Shown in pieces: positions 61,383 to 64,000 of a stretch of 64,000 nucleotides of DNA. The translations under genes were made by a program, and so were the position numbers. Origin of the DNA: Myxococcales bacterium. Lineage in GTDB: Bacteria > Myxococcota_A > Polyangia > Palsa-1104 > JAEUJZ01. The notes beneath the pieces were generated by a model, which worked only from the letters and a program-made list of their open reading frames with translations, did not search any database and had not been told where the DNA came from. Position 1 is the first letter of the stretch. Each line of letters starts with the position of its first letter. The DNA lies in NCBI GenBank assembly GCA_016794365.1, contig JAEUKB010000074.1, positions 49,121 to 113,120 of the forward strand. The letters run 5' to 3'.

Positions 61383-62153
61383 TTACAGGCTCAGCCACAG
61401 CAGCGTCGCCATTCCGACGAGCGCCACCGTCATTGCAACATACAGCTGCGGACGAGGACGACCTCGCCGGGCCACCTGCCGCAGCTTGCTTAGATCATGG
61501 CGCAGCGCCGCATCGTGCGAGACATGCAGCTTGAGCGGTCGCATCACACCAAAATAGAACAGCGACGCCCACAGCATCGTGGACGCCGACAAGAGCGCCG
61601 CTTGCAGTGCCGTCACCTTCTGCATCGTCCCGAGCATTCGCAGAAACTGTCGAATGTTGGGCACATGCAAGCAGATCGCATAGAGCAGCAGCGTCGGCAT
61701 CGCCACACAGTACGCGAGCAAGATTTGGTGCGTCAGCCTGCGCCTGCGCTGCTTCACCGATGGACTTGGAACATCCAGCGCTTTGACGGACCAGCTCGCG
61801 ACGGAAACCTTGGTCTCCGCCGTGCTGGCATCCATCGAGAGCTGACGACACATCGCCGCCAGATACAGCGCAAACACCACCAGCTTCACCAGCACTGCGG
61901 GCTGCGGCAGCAGTCGCTCTGGACCAAGCGGACCCAGCGCATCCACCAATGTCAAAAGCAGCGGAAACCCGATCAGGAGCGTCACCTGACCGACGATGTG
62001 TCGTCGCAGTCGCAGACCAATCAGCAGCACTCCGAGCGGTAGCGGCGAAAGCCCAAGCAGCCACTTGGGCGCTACGTCAGACGCAAGCCACAGCGGGACC
62101 ACCTGCAAAAGCAGCCACAAATTGATCCCAAGCACCGTCGGTGCAAGCGGCAT
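61383..62153 (-). CDS. Multi-TM membrane protein, first gene of the MoxR/DUF58 operon
   Basis: 256 residues from ATG 62153, which is 6 nt after a TATTAT box (ATG 62171 is the alternative but would lie upstream of that promoter). About six membrane helices (LWLLLQVVPLWLASDVAPKW, QVTLLIGFPLLLTLVDALGP, MPTLLLYAICLHVPNIRQFL). A cytoplasmic loop contains VPSPSVKQRRRRLTHQ. It occupies the place of the membrane partners usual for MoxR clusters, but I do not recognise its family. Confidence 0.8.
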   Translation of the reverse strand: MPLAPTVLGINLWLLLQVVPLWLASDVAPKWLLGLSPLPLGVLLIGLRLRRHIVGQVTLLIGFPLLLTLVDALGPLGPERLLPQPAVLVKLVVFALYLAAMCRQLSMDASTAETKVSVASWSVKALDVPSPSVKQRRRRLTHQILLAYCVAMPTLLLYAICLHVPNIRQFLRMLGTMQKVTALQAALLSASTMLWASLFYFGVMRPLKLHVSHDAALRHDLSKLRQVARRGRPRPQLYVAMTVALVGMATLLWLSL

Positions 62154-62159
62154 CCGGCG

Positions 62160-62165
62160 ATAATA
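62160..62165 (-). promoter_or_regulatory. TANNNT -10 box, leaderless promoter of the MoxR/DUF58 operon
   Basis: TATTAT on the minus strand, 6 nt before ATG 62153; no Shine-Dalgarno. Divergent from the TPR gene's promoter. Confidence 0.5.
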
Positions 62166-62328
62166 ACACACAGCCTACATGGACCGTCGCGCTTCTCCGC
62201 GATGGAGCACACGACCCAGCGACAGCGAAGGACTCGCAGCGATCGTATGGATTGCAGCGATCGGCTCGTGCGCGGACCGCTCAAATTTGCATCCCGTCCG
62301 CGACGTTGCCGTCGGACACAATCAGAGT

Positions 62329-62334
62329 TAGAGT
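62329..62334 (+). promoter_or_regulatory. TANNNT -10 box with -35, leaderless start of TPR gene
   Basis: TAGAGT ends 6 nt before ATG 62341; TTGCCG lies 17 bp upstream (62306-62311) as a plausible -35. No Shine-Dalgarno. Confidence 0.55.
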
Positions 62335-62340
62335 GCGACC

Positions 62341-63609
62341 ATGGTTCCTATTCGTCTTCGATCTCGACTTCCGATCGGCTTGCTTCACGCCAGCGTCCTT
62401 TGCCTTCTTCCGGTGCATCCGATCGCTTACGCGGCACCGAGTCCACAGGCTCGTCCTGCGCCGACGGCTCCAAAGAAGCCCGAAAATCACGGGGAAGCAG
62501 CCGTTCGTCCTGTGATTCCAGGTGAAAAAGTCCGCGTCGCACTGCTGGAGCTTGGCTCGCAGCGAATGGCTGCCGGGCGATACGACGAAGCGATCAAGGC
62601 CTTTTCCGACGTGGCGGCGCAGCATCCAAGCGATCCCAAGCCGATCTATCTGCGCGGCGAGTGCTATCGAAAAATGGGCAAGCTCAAGGAGTCCGAAGCC
62701 GATCTGCGCGCGGCGATCAAGCTCGATCCAAGTGGCAAAGATGAGCAGATCGTGATCGTCATGGCAGAGCTTGGCGCGGTGCTTTCCGACGCAGGACGTG
62801 CAAATGAAGCGATCGAGATGCTCGATCAAGCGATCAAGCTGCGACCCGATCTGTTCGAGGCGCACTACAACCTCGGCGTCGCTCATGAGTCGCTCAAGCA
62901 CTGGCCGGAAGCGATCGCTGCATATGGAAAGGCGATCAAGCTCAAGCCGCAAGACGCCAATCCGCGCGCTAGCCAGGCCGATGCGCAGTTCAATCTGGCT
63001 GTCGTTTTCCGTCGAGCTGGACGCTTGGAAGAGGCGGTCCTGCCTGCGCGGGAAGCCGTTCAGCTTGCGCCCGATCGCCCACACGCGCACCTCAACCTGG
63101 GCATGCTGTTGTCCGATACAAAGCGCTACGACGAAGCGGTCGGCGAGCTGATGGCTGCGGCCCAGCTTGCCGACGAGCAATACCGATCAACCAAGGTGGC
63201 TCAAGACCGAGAAGATGCTCGGCAAGTCCTTCATCGAGCGTACTGGCGACTCGGAGTGGTTCAAACCCGTCGCGATCAAGCTGTCGATGCCGTCGCTGCG
63301 CTTGAAAAAGCCAAGGCACTTCAAGCAACCGCAGAAGTGCTGACCGATCTGGGTCTTGCTCGTCGCAAACAAGGTGACATTGCGCGCGCCGAAGCCGAGT
63401 TCCGTGCTGCGCTCGCTCAAAACAGCAAGCTTCACCCGGCCCGCCTGCACTTGGCCTCGACGCTGGCCGGGACAGGTCGCTGTGAAGATGCGATCCGAGA
63501 ACTGGCGCTGCTTCCGCCCGACCCGCAACTACAAGAGACAACCAACCGGATCAAACAGCGCTGTGACTACGATCGGCAGATGAAATCGCGCGCTCAGCCC
63601 TCCAAATAG
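62341..63609 (+). CDS. Exported TPR protein
   Basis: 422 residues: signal peptide (LLHASVLCLLPVHPIAYA), Pro-rich linker, then about nine TPRs from residue 55 on (MAAGRYDEAIKAFSDVAAQH, EMLDQAIKLRPDLFEAHYNL, AIAAYGKAIKLKPQDANPRA, RAEAEFRAALAQNSKLHPAR). Periplasmic scaffold or assembly factor by analogy; partner unknown. Last protein gene before the rRNA operon. Confidence 0.9.
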   Translation: MVPIRLRSRLPIGLLHASVLCLLPVHPIAYAAPSPQARPAPTAPKKPENHGEAAVRPVIPGEKVRVALLELGSQRMAAGRYDEAIKAFSDVAAQHPSDPKPIYLRGECYRKMGKLKESEADLRAAIKLDPSGKDEQIVIVMAELGAVLSDAGRANEAIEMLDQAIKLRPDLFEAHYNLGVAHESLKHWPEAIAAYGKAIKLKPQDANPRASQADAQFNLAVVFRRAGRLEEAVLPAREAVQLAPDRPHAHLNLGMLLSDTKRYDEAVGELMAAAQLADEQYRSTKVAQDREDARQVLHRAYWRLGVVQTRRDQAVDAVAALEKAKALQATAEVLTDLGLARRKQGDIARAEAEFRAALAQNSKLHPARLHLASTLAGTGRCEDAIRELALLPPDPQLQETTNRIKQRCDYDRQMKSRAQPSK

Positions 63610-63706
63610 CCAAGGAAAACGGGCAGTTGCATCAAAGCAGTGCGAAATCAGCACGATTTTTCCCGTCGCTGATGTGAAAAAAGCGAAACTTTTTCAAGAT
63701 TTAGCC

Positions 63707-63734
63707 TTGACCCTTCCGCAGATCCGAGTAGAGT
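63707..63734 (+). promoter_or_regulatory. rrn promoter P1
   Basis: TTGACC (63707-63712), 16-bp spacer, TAGAGT (63729-63734); preceded by an A/T-rich stretch like an UP element (63673-63704). Confidence 0.65.
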
Positions 63735-63796
63735 CCTCACCTGTCGCGGCGGTGGTCACGAAGCAAAGCGGCAGCGAAAAAAAGCAAAATAAATGC

Positions 63797-63824
63797 TTGA
63801 CTCGCTGAAACGGTTTGATAGATT
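63797..63824 (+). promoter_or_regulatory. rrn promoter P2
   Basis: TTGACT (63797-63802), 16-bp spacer, TAGATT (63819-63824), preceded by an A-rich stretch (63777-63793). Confidence 0.65.
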
Positions 63825-63918
63825 GACCGCCCCGAGCTGATGAAGAATCAGTAAGCGGCAAAAGTTTGGTCCTTGAAAACTGAATAGCGAGAAGCAGGGA
63901 TAGACATACAAATACCCT

Positions 63919-63937
63919 GTCGAATCATAGATTCGGC
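63919..63937 (+). ncRNA. Leader hairpin before 16S rRNA
   Basis: CGAATC-ATA-GATTCG is a perfect inverted repeat, extendable by TG/CA and one G-U pair to 9 bp. It could guide processing or be part of the antitermination leader. Confidence 0.45.
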
Positions 63938-63953
63938 AACGGTTCAAACATCT

Positions 63954-64000
<47 letters not shown>

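Larger units (their letters stand above)
63610..63953 (+). other. rRNA operon promoter and leader region
   Basis: No protein gene. It holds A/T-rich upstream DNA, two tandem promoters, a TTGAAAACTGAAT boxA-like segment near 63873, and a hairpin just before 16S rRNA. Confidence 0.85.

Overview
The window looks like chromosomal DNA of a Gram-negative, GC-rich bacterium, most likely a member of the Myxococcota or a neighbouring deltaproteobacterial lineage. The signs are a MYXO-CTERM-like tail on a beta-helix surface protein (33532-34974), many lipoproteins, a TonB-dependent receptor, a Ser/Thr kinase and FHA proteins, MopE-type Cys/Asp-rich motifs, and several exported proteins of unknown function. 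The lineage is inferred from these features; only the first 47 bases of 16S rRNA are present. I found no phage, transposase, CRISPR array or tRNA.

Layout. 1-4010: a PEP-synthase-like enzyme cut by the window edge, downstream of acetyl-CoA synthetase (both minus). 4077-6741: a polytopic membrane protein, an exported Pro/Ala-rich protein and a glutathione-S-transferase-like protein. 6774-7065: a seven-unit palindromic tandem repeat between converging genes. 7065-11616: an operon for a lipoprotein, an outer-membrane barrel protein and a TonB-dependent receptor. 11663-18090 (minus): a Tim44-like/zinc-ribbon membrane protein, a double-FHA membrane protein, an S41 protease and two small membrane proteins. 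18287-30690: small conserved protein, ComEA-like HhH protein, DUF4397 lipoprotein, RecN, a secreted repeat/TPR protein, a glycosyltransferase, MscS channel, prolyl iminopeptidase, AmpG-like MFS permease and a MopE-like lipoprotein. 30718-34974: biotinyl carrier, carotenoid-hydratase-like membrane protein, UbiA prenyltransferase, a small exported repeat protein and the beta-helix protein.

35006-40641: an unknown 206-aa protein, a composite tandem-repeat field, a fusion of an unknown region with a calcineurin-type phosphoesterase whose stop overlaps the start of a cysteine desulfurase, then FtsQ. 40689-43891 (minus): DksA-like protein, Ser/Thr kinase and GlgC in one direction. 44127-51886: an 888-aa degenerate NTPase/TPR protein, FHA protein, RF1 and L31, J-domain protein, JAMM protease and a radical SAM protein. 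51958-56540: paired small lipoproteins, cold-shock protein, OppD/OppF without permeases, a two-TM protein and an orphan ModA. 56620-62153: SPOR-like anchor remnant and a five-gene MoxR/DUF58/DUF4350 membrane operon. 62341-63609: TPR protein, followed by an rRNA promoter region with two promoters and the start of 16S rRNA.

Two patterns run through the window. First, about ten genes have no Shine-Dalgarno sequence but a TANNNT hexamer 6-8 nt before the start codon, which points to frequent leaderless transcription; it also settles several start choices. Second, short tandem duplications (9-61 bp) are very common, both in intergenic DNA and in frame in proteins (mostly multiples of 3 there), and three of them copy the end of a gene across its stop codon.
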